A DNA stretch of 6,718 nucleotides from HK-STAS-PATE-2 sp035906575 (GCA_035906575.1 JAMIEW010000063.1:1-6718); one strand, 5' to 3'; shown: positions 1-6,040, numbered from the stretch's first letter. Translations and numbers: made by a program. Notes: a model not told the origin generated them from the letters alone.

Positions 1-1059
1 ACCTGACTGGAGGGTGGTGGTCATTTGGCAACTCGATTGGCGTGAGAATGCTCGCACCTCCTCTTTGGTTGGAGCGTCGAAGACCGGCAGACATGCCTTG
101 GCATTTGCCGAAACAAACAACAGGTCAAAGACATATTCTTTAGGCGAAGAACCGTCTTCTTGTGAGGATTTTACCGAGACATGGGAGTCCATTCGATGGA
201 TGGAGGAGACGTTTTGACCGTATTCTATTTTTAATCCCCCTCTCTTTACCATCGCCGTAAACAATGACTCCATACCTGCACGCAAGAGACTGGCTCCACC
301 TTCTTTTGCACGCCCGGTCATCTGCTCAACGATGATCTTCATGGTATCGGGATTATTCCACAGCAATCCATAGTAGGCCGGCACATGTTCAATATACCCG
401 TATCCTTGAGCTGTTTGAAAAAGCTTCATGACAGGAATAAGGGTTACAAGACCGTGTTTTTGTAAAAACCCCTTGAACGAATAGTCGAGAGAGGCCAAAG
501 ATACCTCTGACGGTCTTGGAGGAAACGCCCCGATATACTCACCAAGAATTTTTTTATGCAAAGACACGTAGCGCCGAATATCCCAAAGAATGCGCAGCCC
601 AATCAATTTACGCGGTAATAGCTTGTACCAACCACCCAGCTCTTGCCGACTACGGTCAATCACCCAATCACCAAATGAGATGCTCTTACCGTCGGAGGTG
701 TACACCTCGCGACCAGCGACCGAGATAGGCTGATAAAGTCCCAATTCTTTTGCCAAACCACGCAACTGATGATACGCCGGCGTCGTATAACAAGCGCCCA
801 TTTCATGAAGCATCCCTTGAGACCGAACGGTGCAGACCTTGCCTCCAGAGCGTTGGGTTTTTTCTAGCAAAACGATATTGGTAAAACCGCGTTTTCTCAA
901 TAACCAAGCCATATGAATACCAGATGCCCCAGCGCCAATGATACCGATTCTTCGTGCATCTTTTTTGTGGCGTTGTTTTTTTGCCGTCGCTTCTGGAGAC
1001 CAGCGCGTATCAAGCGTGTAAGCAGAAGGTAATTCAATTATCGAAGGAGTATCTTTCAT
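1..1059 (-). CDS. FAD-dependent oxidoreductase, polyenoic fatty acid isomerase-like (C-terminus cut by window edge)
   Basis: Reading the minus strand from the ATG at 1059-1057 gives 353 codons with no stop before the window edge, so the C-terminal part is missing. After about 36 polar N-terminal residues comes a dinucleotide-binding fold: GAGASG at residues 42-47, the ribose-binding acidic residue in LLEK (E66) and GGK at 72-74, as in flavin amine oxidase-type FAD proteins. EMGA (86-89) followed by PAYHQL (94-99), then GYGYIEHVPAYY (219-230) and GMESLF (262-267), resemble from memory the Propionibacterium acnes polyunsaturated fatty acid isomerase (PAI), which has equivalent EMGA, FGYGHFDNVPAAY and DGTQAMF stretches. 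PAI moves double bonds in linoleate using FAD without net oxidation. The flavoprotein call is strong. The substrate is inference, and a carotenoid desaturase-like or amine oxidase-like relative is possible. The gene lies 69 bp downstream of msrA on the same strand, with a possible promoter of its own. The ribosome binding site is weak: AAGG at 1070-1073, 10 nt before the ATG. Confidence 0.85.
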   Translation of the reverse strand, partial: MKDTPSIIELPSAYTLDTRWSPEATAKKQRHKKDARRIGIIGAGASGIHMAWLLRKRGFTNIVLLEKTQRSGGKVCTVRSQGMLHEMGACYTTPAYHQLRGLAKELGLYQPISVAGREVYTSDGKSISFGDWVIDRSRQELGGWYKLLPRKLIGLRILWDIRRYVSLHKKILGEYIGAFPPRPSEVSLASLDYSFKGFLQKHGLVTLIPVMKLFQTAQGYGYIEHVPAYYGLLWNNPDTMKIIVEQMTGRAKEGGASLLRAGMESLFTAMVKRGGLKIEYGQNVSSIHRMDSHVSVKSSQEDGSSPKEYVFDLLFVSANAKACLPVFDAPTKEEVRAFSRQSSCQMTTTLQSG

Positions 1060-1088
1060 AAAGAGCGAGCCTTGCTGGCAATGCAGCT

Positions 1089-1117
1089 ATTTTAGGCCAC
1101 AAGCTCTCTGCACACAA
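1089..1117 (-). promoter_or_regulatory. Possible promoter of the PAI-like flavoprotein gene
   Basis: On the minus strand, TTGTGT (1112-1117) and TAAAAT (1089-1094) are separated by 17 bp. The -10 matches the sigma70 consensus at five of six positions; the -35 matches only in TTG. The implied start would leave a leader of roughly 20-25 nt before the ATG at 1059, so this gene, unlike most others here, would have a short leader. No hairpin with a T-tract is seen between msrA and this gene, so readthrough from msrA is also possible. Confidence 0.4.
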
Positions 1118-1128
1118 GCTGATTCGCC

Positions 1129-1641
1129 TTAGACATCGCCGATCTTAGTCAAAAAACTTTCTAGGCGTATAAAGTGACACGTATACCCACCCGGATTATT
1201 CTCGAGATAATCTTGGTGCTCTGGTTCTGCTTCGGTGAATGCCGTGAGTGGCTCAACCGTCGTCACAACCGGATCTGACCATTTGCCACTTTTATTCACG
1301 AGCTCGATAAAGACTTCAGCTTCTTTTTTCTGTTCGGCGTCTGCGTAGAAAATAGCTGAACGATACGACGTCCCAATATCATTACCCTGTCGGTTTAGAG
1401 TCGTGGGATTATGGATGCGGAAAAAGAAATCGAGCAAAGCGCGATACGATGTTTGTGCTGGATCAAAGGTGATCTTCAGCGCCTCCGCGTGACCTGGGTG
1501 ATTCTGATAGCTCGGATTCGCATTCTCCCCGCCCGTATAACCGGTCTCGGTATCAAGAACGCCCGGGAGTTTGCGAAAGAGGTCTTCCATCCCCCAAAAA
1601 CAGCCGCCGGCCAAAACCGCCACATTTGATGTCGTGCTCAT
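1129..1641 (-). CDS. msrA: Peptide-methionine (S)-S-oxide reductase MsrA
   Basis: MsrA reduces the S epimer of methionine sulfoxide, free or in proteins, back to methionine, repairing oxidative damage in the cytoplasm; thioredoxin normally recycles it. The 170-residue protein has the family signature GGCFWGME at residues 12-19, with the nucleophile Cys14 and the conserved Glu19. It also has GYTGG (34-38), NPSYQNHPGHAEA (42-54; the short NP-x-Y-x-NH-x-x-HAE form found in one MsrA subgroup), DIGTSYRSAIFY (88-99) and EHQDYL (141-146). The only other cysteine is Cys155 in NPGGYTCHF, the likely resolving residue. Length and order fit a complete, functional enzyme, and no MsrB domain is fused. The start is the ATG at 1641, immediately before the conserved N-terminal strand. 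No Shine-Dalgarno sequence precedes it. The gene diverges from the VF530 gene across a 69-bp gap. Confidence 0.97.
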   Translation of the reverse strand: MSTTSNVAVLAGGCFWGMEDLFRKLPGVLDTETGYTGGENANPSYQNHPGHAEALKITFDPAQTSYRALLDFFFRIHNPTTLNRQGNDIGTSYRSAIFYADAEQKKEAEVFIELVNKSGKWSDPVVTTVEPLTAFTEAEPEHQDYLENNPGGYTCHFIRLESFLTKIGDV

Positions 1642-1649
1642 ATGTCACT

Positions 1650-1655
1650 ACTTTA
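1650..1655 (-). promoter_or_regulatory. Candidate extended -10 element of msrA (leaderless-type)
   Basis: On the minus strand TAAAGT is preceded directly by TGC, matching the TGn extended -10 pattern, and ends 8 nt before the msrA ATG. Transcription would begin at or within about 2 nt of the start codon. No good -35 hexamer is seen 16-18 bp upstream. The assignment rests mainly on the same arrangement recurring at four other genes in the window. Confidence 0.4.
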
Positions 1656-1689
1656 GCACAAAGCCCCAAAGACTGGCTTAAATCCCCAA

Positions 1690-1697
1690 TATAGGCT
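1690..1697 (+). promoter_or_regulatory. Weak candidate -10 element of the VF530 gene
   Basis: Overlapping hexamers TATAGG (1690-1695) and TAGGCT (1692-1697) end 13-15 nt before the ATG at 1711, which would give a leader of only about 6-8 nt. There is no recognisable -35 element and no good Shine-Dalgarno sequence. It lies in the 69-bp divergent region shared with msrA. Confidence 0.25.
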
Positions 1698-1710
1698 AGC
1701 CTGCGGGCAA

Positions 1711-1986
1711 ATGACTCCCTCAACACCACACGTTTCAAAAGACCCGCTGCACGGCAAAACCCTGCAGGCGATTCTTGAGTTTCTCGTTGAGACCTATGGC
1801 TGGGAGGACATGGGACGCCGTATCAAGATAAAATGCTTCACCACCGATCCAAGTATCAAATCGAGTCTCACCTTTTTGCGCAAAACGCCTTGGGCACGCC
1901 AGAAAGTTGAGATGTATTATCTCGCTACGCTGAAAAACGAAACGCATCCGCTCGATGTACCGACGGTACCAATGGAGTTGGATTAA
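1711..1986 (+). CDS. VF530 family (DUF2132) small protein
   Basis: This complete 91-residue protein matches the VF530/DUF2132 family (Pfam PF09905), named after a Vibrio fischeri protein of known structure. The diagnostic parts are DPLHGKTLQAIL at about residues 11-22, YGWEDMGRRIKIKCFTTDP at 29-47, then SIKSSLTFLRKTPWAR at 48-63 and the helix EKVE/QKVEMYYL-type segment after it. Family members usually end near that helix; here about 17 further residues follow (HPLDVP...MELD). A nucleic-acid-binding role has been suggested for the family, but its cellular job is not established, and nothing here adds to it. The ATG at 1711 places the PLHG motif at the usual distance from the N-terminus. The gene diverges from msrA and runs tail to tail into the exported-protein gene; its TAA (1984-1986) touches the shared terminator. 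Confidence 0.92.
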   Translation: MTPSTPHVSKDPLHGKTLQAILEFLVETYGWEDMGRRIKIKCFTTDPSIKSSLTFLRKTPWARQKVEMYYLATLKNETHPLDVPTVPMELD

Positions 1987-2021
1987 ACAAAACACTCCGC
2001 AGGTCGCGGAGTGTTTTGTTT
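1985..2021. terminator. Shared bidirectional intrinsic terminator (VF530 gene / exported-protein gene)
   Basis: A perfect 15-bp stem pairs 1986-2000 with 2006-2020 around the loop AGGTC, and 1985/2021 extend it by one A-T pair. The G+C-rich top (ACTCCGC/GCGGAGT) is flanked by A-rich DNA on the left and T-rich DNA on the right, so either strand yields a hairpin followed by a U-rich tract. It fills almost the whole 36-bp gap between the two stop codons and overlaps the last base of the VF530 stop. Confidence 0.92.
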
Positions 2022-2022
2022 G

Positions 2023-3540
2023 TTATTTTACAGTCGCTTTCCAGATCTGACGCGCACCACCAACGTTGAACGCATACGTAATATCACGCGTACCGTCAGC
2101 TTTGAGGGCGCTAACGACAAACCACTCTACCGTTGGAGTTTTACCTGGAGTCTGATGAATCAATGTCGGCTTTTCAAGATGATAGCTCTTTAGCACGATC
2201 ATACCAGGCTCGGCCTGCAAGTACATCGGTGTTGCTTTCTTTAAATTCTCATACCATGGATATGCTCCGACGATTTTCTCTTTCCAAGAATCGTCTTGAA
2301 CATAAGCCCCGTTTCGATAAGTGAAATTTGTTTTGCTGTACGGACGGCTACCGTCGTTATTCATGGCAATTACCAAATCAGCTACCACCTCTTGTGGATT
2401 GTTCGGATTTTTATAGAAGCGGATGGATGAATCAGGTGTCTTGGTAATATCCTGTAGATAAACAGGCTTCGTTACCACAACCACACCATCAGTGCGCAAT
2501 GTTTTAATAGATGAATCCGCCACAACAACCCCGCCGACATTATCTACATAGCCAGCTTGATAGTAGTATTGACCATCAAAATATATTTTTGATGACGGAA
2601 TGGATCTATCTGTATTAAGATGATCGATCTTGCTTGCGGTTGGCGTGACGATTGTTAAACGATCTTTAACTGCAAGATACATTCCTGAACCGATACACTT
2701 CATCGCGGATACTGGATAAGTACCGTCGTGGTAACCATTAGCTTCAGAACGCTCCTGCTGCCAACCCTTGTCAGGGTATGCAACCGGAAGATACTGCGTT
2801 CCTTTAGAAGTCGTTCTCGCAACAACAAATTGCTCCATCGGATAGGCGGACGTTTTCGTGTTTTTTTCAGCAAACTGTTTTTGAAAAATACGGTAGGTCA
2901 CTTCGCCACAAGTAGTAACAGACAACTCATTTGTCGTACCCCAATACGAATTAGCCACGCGTTTTTCAATCGCGCCATTCTTACCAAAAATATAAAAACT
3001 ACGATCCGTTAGGATGGCTTGAGGCGCTGAATCGCGTTGCTTAGCAATAAGTATAGCCCTCGTCGACAACGTCTCTAACGAAGTGCGAGAACCCTCTAAG
3101 AGCATACGCGCCACCGCCTCATTGCCTGCAGGCTCATACTGAGTCGGCGTATAACCAGGTGCACCTGTGTTCACCGTAACACTAGCAAACGCCTCTTCGG
3201 CAAGATTCTGACCAAAGGGATTAATCAAAATAATGCCCGTAATCGTCACATATCTTGAAACCGTCTTAAAAGACAAGGCGAGCTTACCATCCTGACAACC
3301 TAAAACCTCTATCGCCCCTGGACCACCTGAACCACGAATACCCTGGCGATAAACAAAGATTTTTTTAGTTACTCGGCCATTTACTGCATGGATTTGTAAC
3401 CCATCCACAATGCGTTGAGTTTCAAACGTATATTCGCCACAAGGCGTAATAACCGCTGAAACTGACTGTGCTGATACGGCATTAATCGTAGAAACAAGCC
3501 CCAACAGAGCCAAAAAAGCACCAAGGAAAAAGTGTTTCAT
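2023..3540 (-). CDS. Exported protein of unknown function with four cysteines
   Basis: I do not recognise this 505-residue protein. Residues 1-24 form a classic Sec signal peptide: MKH, a hydrophobic core at about 4-16, and a likely signal peptidase I site at VSA|QS after residue 24. There is no lipobox cysteine and no later membrane segment, LPXTG motif or anchoring tail, so it is probably released or held non-covalently outside the membrane. The mature part looks rich in short beta strands. It has exactly four cysteines, in two similarly built pairs: C34 in TPCGEYTF with C82 in LGCQDGKLAL, and C211 in TTCGEVTY with C282 in MKCIGSGMYLAV, which suggests two disulfides and perhaps an internal duplication. 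Strand-like stretches such as SFYIFGKNGAIEKRV, KIYFDGQYYYQAGY and FTYRNGAYVQDD recall beta-propeller or sandwich repeats without matching a family I know. The ATG at 3540 is chosen because it begins the signal peptide and sits just behind a strong promoter. A single-gene transcription unit is likely. Confidence 0.85.
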   Translation of the reverse strand: MKHFFLGAFLALLGLVSTINAVSAQSVSAVITPCGEYTFETQRIVDGLQIHAVNGRVTKKIFVYRQGIRGSGGPGAIEVLGCQDGKLALSFKTVSRYVTITGIILINPFGQNLAEEAFASVTVNTGAPGYTPTQYEPAGNEAVARMLLEGSRTSLETLSTRAILIAKQRDSAPQAILTDRSFYIFGKNGAIEKRVANSYWGTTNELSVTTCGEVTYRIFQKQFAEKNTKTSAYPMEQFVVARTTSKGTQYLPVAYPDKGWQQERSEANGYHDGTYPVSAMKCIGSGMYLAVKDRLTIVTPTASKIDHLNTDRSIPSSKIYFDGQYYYQAGYVDNVGGVVVADSSIKTLRTDGVVVVTKPVYLQDITKTPDSSIRFYKNPNNPQEVVADLVIAMNNDGSRPYSKTNFTYRNGAYVQDDSWKEKIVGAYPWYENLKKATPMYLQAEPGMIVLKSYHLEKPTLIHQTPGKTPTVEWFVVSALKADGTRDITYAFNVGGARQIWKATVK

Positions 3541-3549
3541 ATGGCCGGA

Positions 3550-3578
3550 ATAGTAACAGATTATGCGGTTTTTGTCAA
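3550..3578 (-). promoter_or_regulatory. Strong sigma70-type promoter of the exported-protein gene
   Basis: On the minus strand a perfect TTGACA (3573-3578), a 17-bp spacer and TACTAT (3550-3555; four of six) form the best promoter in the window. The -10 ends 9 nt before the ATG at 3540, so the predicted start site falls 0-3 nt upstream of the start codon. No Shine-Dalgarno sequence is present, as expected for a leaderless message. Confidence 0.8.
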
Positions 3579-3615
3579 TAATTTAATGGACATCAGGTTA
3601 TCGCTTAGGACGCTG

Positions 3616-3655
3616 GTACATGAGCAGCCTTGACGCGCCGGGCGGCAAGGTGTAC
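3616..3655 (+). promoter_or_regulatory. Foldable 5' leader of the HD-hydrolase gene
   Basis: GTACA (3616-3620) can pair with TGTAC (3651-3655), and CCTTG (3628-3632) with CAAGG (3646-3650). The two right arms abut, and the left arms are separated by a 7-nt bulge. The apical part, ACGCGCCGGGCGG, is very G+C-rich and may pair further. The structure ends 15 nt before the AAGGAG. It could be a simple stabilising or translational-control hairpin; I do not recognise it as a known riboswitch, and it lies within the leader only if transcription starts upstream of about 3616. Confidence 0.35.
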
Positions 3656-3670
3656 GGATTATATTACGAA

Positions 3671-3676
3671 AAGGAG
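3671..3676 (+). promoter_or_regulatory. Shine-Dalgarno sequence that fixes the HD-hydrolase start
   Basis: AAGGAG lies 7 nt before the ATG at 3684. It selects that ATG over the in-frame TTG at 3630 and is the only strong Shine-Dalgarno sequence correctly placed before a start codon in this window. Confidence 0.85.
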
Positions 3677-3683
3677 CCATTCA

Positions 3684-4307
3684 ATGAATCGCTTACAGTT
3701 CTTTGACAGTATCCCCGCCCTCAGCCAGACAAACCGACAGCGTATCCAGTGGGCGTATGCGGTCGCAAAGCGCTGGCATGATGGCCAAACCCGTGACTCG
3801 GGTGAACGCTACTTCGAACACGTGCGCGCCGTAGCACTGGTCCTTGTTGAATACGGCTATACGGACGCTGACTATATCATCATCGCTATGCTTCACGACG
3901 CGCTCGAAGACACAAGCATCTCGGTGTCGATGATCGAGCAGCTATTCGGCCCGGATATCGCGCGAGACGTACTAACGCTCTCCAAGGTCTACGGTATCGA
4001 AGACCCACTAACGGGGTTTGTTACTCCGTCCGCTAAGCGCGAAAAGCCCACCTACTTCGAAGCCATCGAGCGACGAGGAAAGCGTGTCGTGATCGTTAAG
4101 AGCGCCGACCGATGTCATAACCTCACTGATCTCGCCACAGGAAATGCCAGCTCGCGCTGGACGCCGGAGAAGCAACTGGCTCAAGCCGAAGAAACAAGAA
4201 CATGGATCTTGCCTCTCACGGTAATGCACGACCCACGCCTCGCAGAGAAACTCGAAGCCCTCTGTACCCTGATCGAAACAAAAGCGCGCCAAGAACTTGG
4301 CGCCTAA
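3684..4307 (+). CDS. Single-domain HD phosphohydrolase, RelA/SpoT hydrolase type
   Basis: The 207-residue protein is essentially one HD domain of the RelA/SpoT (ppGpp 3'-pyrophosphohydrolase) kind. The family pattern HxGQxRxSGxxYxxH is present as HDGQTRDSGERYFEH (residues 32-46). The metal ligands are expected at H46, H71-D72 and D142: LHDALEDT (70-77) carries the HD pair and the catalytic ED (75-76), and VKSADRCHNLTDL (138-150) carries the last Asp. LPL near residue 177 and a C-terminal helix follow. There is no synthetase, TGS or ACT domain, so it resembles small alarmone hydrolases (SAH/Mesh1-like). The substrate could be (p)ppGpp or another nucleotide. The start at 3684 is set by AAGGAG; a longer form from TTG 3630 is rejected. 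Sampled codons are much richer in G+C (57-60%) than the neighbours, which may reflect transfer or selection. It diverges from the exported-protein gene and faces the membrane-protein gene. Confidence 0.93.
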   Translation: MNRLQFFDSIPALSQTNRQRIQWAYAVAKRWHDGQTRDSGERYFEHVRAVALVLVEYGYTDADYIIIAMLHDALEDTSISVSMIEQLFGPDIARDVLTLSKVYGIEDPLTGFVTPSAKREKPTYFEAIERRGKRVVIVKSADRCHNLTDLATGNASSRWTPEKQLAQAEETRTWILPLTVMHDPRLAEKLEALCTLIETKARQELGA

Positions 4308-4313
4308 ACTCTC

Positions 4314-4348
4314 AGACCTCCGAATCCTACTCAAGGAATCGGAGGTCT
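4314..4348. terminator. Hairpin terminator between the HD-hydrolase and membrane-protein genes
   Basis: The stem pairs AGACCTCCGA (4314-4323) with TCGGAGGTCT (4339-4348), then after one A-A mismatch TCC with GGA, around a short loop near TACTCAA. It begins 7 nt after the HD-gene stop and is followed on the plus strand by only two further T residues (4349-4350). Termination of the HD gene is likely. On the other strand the tract after the stem is poor in T, so two-way function is uncertain. Confidence 0.7.
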
Positions 4349-4367
4349 TTGCTAAGAGAGACGATTT

Positions 4368-4688
4368 TTATCTCGCAATCAAAGCCATCGTGACAAACAC
4401 ACTCGCGGTAATCACAGATAAAAATCCGAGCGTCGCTATCAATAACGAAACGGCTTCTTTTTTCTTACCATCGAGATACCAAAGAATTGGACGGCCTAAG
4501 ACCAACGAGCCTGTAACCGAAGCTGAGAGCACAAACAAAAGCAACATGGCCACTGGGATCAAAAAGGTGTCTTCAACGTTTTCACCAAGAATATACGGCG
4601 CCATGGTGAAGAAACAGACAATGAACGCGATATAAAGCGCGGTACCAACAGAATTTAGCGCTGCGTATTTTAAGACGGGGTTTTTCAT
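4368..4688 (-). CDS. Small three-helix membrane protein of unknown function
   Basis: The 106-residue protein has three hydrophobic stretches long enough to span the membrane, at about residues 10-33, 41-65 and 82-105. Between the second and third is a basic, presumably cytoplasmic stretch, GRPILWYLDGKKKEA (65-79), which would place the N-terminus outside. A short acidic link, GENVEDT (35-41), joins helices one and two. I recall similar small proteins with an LGRP...YLDGKKKEA signature as conserved hypotheticals in Candidate Phyla Radiation genomes, but cannot name a family or function. The ATG at 4688 gives the whole first helix and lies directly behind a promoter-like sequence. The gene follows the HI0933-type flavoprotein gene on the same strand with a 63-bp gap, and its 3' end faces the HD gene. 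Confidence 0.8.
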   Translation of the reverse strand: MKNPVLKYAALNSVGTALYIAFIVCFFTMAPYILGENVEDTFLIPVAMLLLFVLSASVTGSLVLGRPILWYLDGKKKEAVSLLIATLGFLSVITASVFVTMALIAR

Positions 4689-4696
4689 ATATTAGG

Positions 4697-4725
4697 ACTG
4701 TACCCGTTGGGTGCGCTGAAAACAA
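4697..4725 (-). promoter_or_regulatory. Candidate promoter of the membrane-protein gene (leaderless-type)
   Basis: On the minus strand TTGTTT (4720-4725), a 17-bp spacer and TACAGT (4697-4702) precede the ATG at 4688 by 8 nt. The -10 matches four of six consensus bases and the -35 three of six. Transcription would start at or just before the ATG, which has no Shine-Dalgarno sequence. This separates the gene from the upstream flavoprotein gene, though cotranscription is not excluded. Confidence 0.5.
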
Positions 4726-4751
4726 ATCACAAAACCCACGGGCATGCCCAC

Positions 4752-5987
4752 CTAGTGCCCAATACTCTCCCCCGCTAAATGCCCCGTTGCCCATGAAGCC
4801 TGAAGGTTGAATCCGCCGGTAAAACCATCGATATTGAGGATCTCTCCAGCAAAGTAGAGACCCGGAGAGATCTTGGATTGCATCGTGCTCGGATCTACTT
4901 CATCAAGACTCACGCCACCGGCGGTCACAAACTCATCGCCTGCATCGCGACCAATCACGGTGAGCGGGATATTTTTGAGCCAGGTGATTATTTCGGTTAA
5001 TTCTTTTTTTGAAACTTCATTCGCACGACGATCAGGCAAGACTCCTGTCTCTTGGCAAACGACTTGCACCAACGATTTTGGCAAAAGCATATCAAGCACA
5101 TTCGCCATCGATTTTTTTGGATGGTTGGTGATTGCCACCATGAGACGCGCAGATAATTCTGCGGATGTTTCTTTCGGAAACAAATCAATGGTTACCGCGA
5201 GCGGCTCATTTGGACCATAAGGCTCAAAGGCAATAAGAGACGAAAGCGCAAAAACCGCCGGGCCACTCACACCACGATGCGTGAAGAGAAATGGGCCCGT
5301 GAACGAGGTTTTCTTGTCGCGATACGCCGTAAATGTCGCCTGCTCGAATGACAGTCCTGAGATGGTTTTTGGCCATTGCTCTTTTGTGGTGAACGCATTC
5401 AAACTTGGGGCAAGTGGCGTGATCGTATGGCCTAACTCAATCGCAAATGCATACCCATCACCCGTCGAACCCGTGTAACGATAAGCTTGACCACCTGTCG
5501 TCAAAACAACGTTATCGACGACGATCGGCGCTTGGTCATTCTTAAAAGAAATCTTGTACCCGGCTGGATCTTTTTGTACGTGCGTGACTTGCGCCTTCAA
5601 CATCACGTGAACATTTGAATCACCAAAGAGATATTCAAAGGCTCGCACCACATCCTCACCATCATCAGATTGCGGAAAGGCGCGCAGATCTTCTTCGACC
5701 TTCATCGGCACACCATACGCTTCAAACCAATCATAAACCGCTTCAGGTGAAAAAGCATACATCGCTTTCGATAAAAATTTTGTTCCGCGAGGATACTTTG
5801 TGAGAACCGTTCGAATATCACGGATGCCCGTTGTGACATTACATCGTCCTCCACCAGAAATAATCACCTTCTTGCCTAACCCATCATTTTTTTCAATCAA
5901 CCAAATATCCGCTGAAGGATTCATCTCCGTCAACGCCGCTGCGGCCATTAGCCCTGCAGCTCCCCCGCCAATAATCGCAACTTTCAT
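4752..5987 (-). CDS. HI0933/YhiN-family FAD flavoprotein (aminoacetone oxidase/BaiN-like family)
   Basis: The 411-residue protein has the family's usual length and full motif set (Pfam HI0933_like, PF03486). The N-terminus has the FAD-binding GGGAAGL (residues 7-13), E32 in LIEK for the ribose, and LGKKVIISGGGRCNVT (37-52), the hallmark of this family. EDLRAFPQSDDGEDVV follows near residues 99-114; most relatives have GRxFP at that point. The C-terminus returns to the flavin with TAGGVSLDEVDPSTMQSK, then GLYFAGEILNIDGFTGGFNL (376-395) and QASWATGHLAG (396-406). Members are cytosolic flavoproteins, for example YhiN in E. coli; some annotations call them aminoacetone oxidase, and BaiN acts on bile acid intermediates, but the general physiological reaction is unsettled and I assign no substrate. 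The start is the ATG at 5987; an upstream ATG at 5990-5992 is out of frame. The stop is TAG. It is 53 bp downstream of the GyrI-like gene. Confidence 0.93.
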   Translation of the reverse strand: MKVAIIGGGAAGLMAAAALTEMNPSADIWLIEKNDGLGKKVIISGGGRCNVTTGIRDIRTVLTKYPRGTKFLSKAMYAFSPEAVYDWFEAYGVPMKVEEDLRAFPQSDDGEDVVRAFEYLFGDSNVHVMLKAQVTHVQKDPAGYKISFKNDQAPIVVDNVVLTTGGQAYRYTGSTGDGYAFAIELGHTITPLAPSLNAFTTKEQWPKTISGLSFEQATFTAYRDKKTSFTGPFLFTHRGVSGPAVFALSSLIAFEPYGPNEPLAVTIDLFPKETSAELSARLMVAITNHPKKSMANVLDMLLPKSLVQVVCQETGVLPDRRANEVSKKELTEIITWLKNIPLTVIGRDAGDEFVTAGGVSLDEVDPSTMQSKISPGLYFAGEILNIDGFTGGFNLQASWATGHLAGESIGH

Positions 5988-5996
5988 TGCATGGAC

Positions 5997-6002
5997 ACTA
6001 TC
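5997..6002 (-). promoter_or_regulatory. Candidate -10 element of the HI0933-family gene
   Basis: On the minus strand GATAGT ends 9 nt before the ATG at 5987, in the same position as the -10-like hexamers of the neighbouring minus-strand genes. The 16-18 bp spacings upstream offer only poor -35 matches (TTTTGA or GTTTTG). No Shine-Dalgarno sequence precedes the ATG. Readthrough from the GyrI-like gene is an alternative, since no terminator is visible in the 53-bp gap. Confidence 0.35.
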
Positions 6003-6040
6003 ACGGGATAACGCATAATCAAAACTGCACGCACGAGCGT

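Noticed and set aside
1060..1128. Direct repeat AGCTTGTG (minus strand) between msrA and the flavoprotein gene as an operator
   Set aside because: There are only two 8-bp copies with unequal flanks. They overlap the possible -35/spacer region but are too short to support a regulator site.
1411..1629. Plus-strand open frame opposite msrA
   Set aside because: It is antisense to the conserved MsrA active-site region, with no initiation signal.
3608..3618. 11-bp identity GGACGCTGGTA shared with 6589-6599
   Set aside because: Several 11-mer coincidences are expected by chance in a window of this size, and the flanks do not match.
3630..3683. N-terminal extension of the HD hydrolase from an in-frame TTG at 3630
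   Set aside because: The 18 extra residues are arginine/threonine-rich and unlike the family. The ATG at 3684 has AAGGAG 7 nt upstream and gives the expected N-terminus.
4008..4334. Minus-strand open frame of 108 codons opposite the HD gene
   Set aside because: It is antisense to the HD domain and would read through the terminator hairpin; an artefact of the high G+C content.
4297..4635. Plus-strand open frame of 112 codons opposite the membrane-protein gene
   Set aside because: It begins inside the HD gene's 3' end, crosses the terminator and is antisense to a better-supported three-helix protein.
4740..4749. Palindrome GGGCATGCCC just after the HI0933-family stop as a terminator
   Set aside because: It has no loop and only a short T-run further downstream on the minus strand. 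It could contribute weakly to termination, but the evidence is too thin to list.
4873..5220. Plus-strand open frame of 115 codons inside the HI0933-family gene
   Set aside because: It is antisense to strongly conserved coding sequence, has no ribosome binding site and no recognisable protein features.
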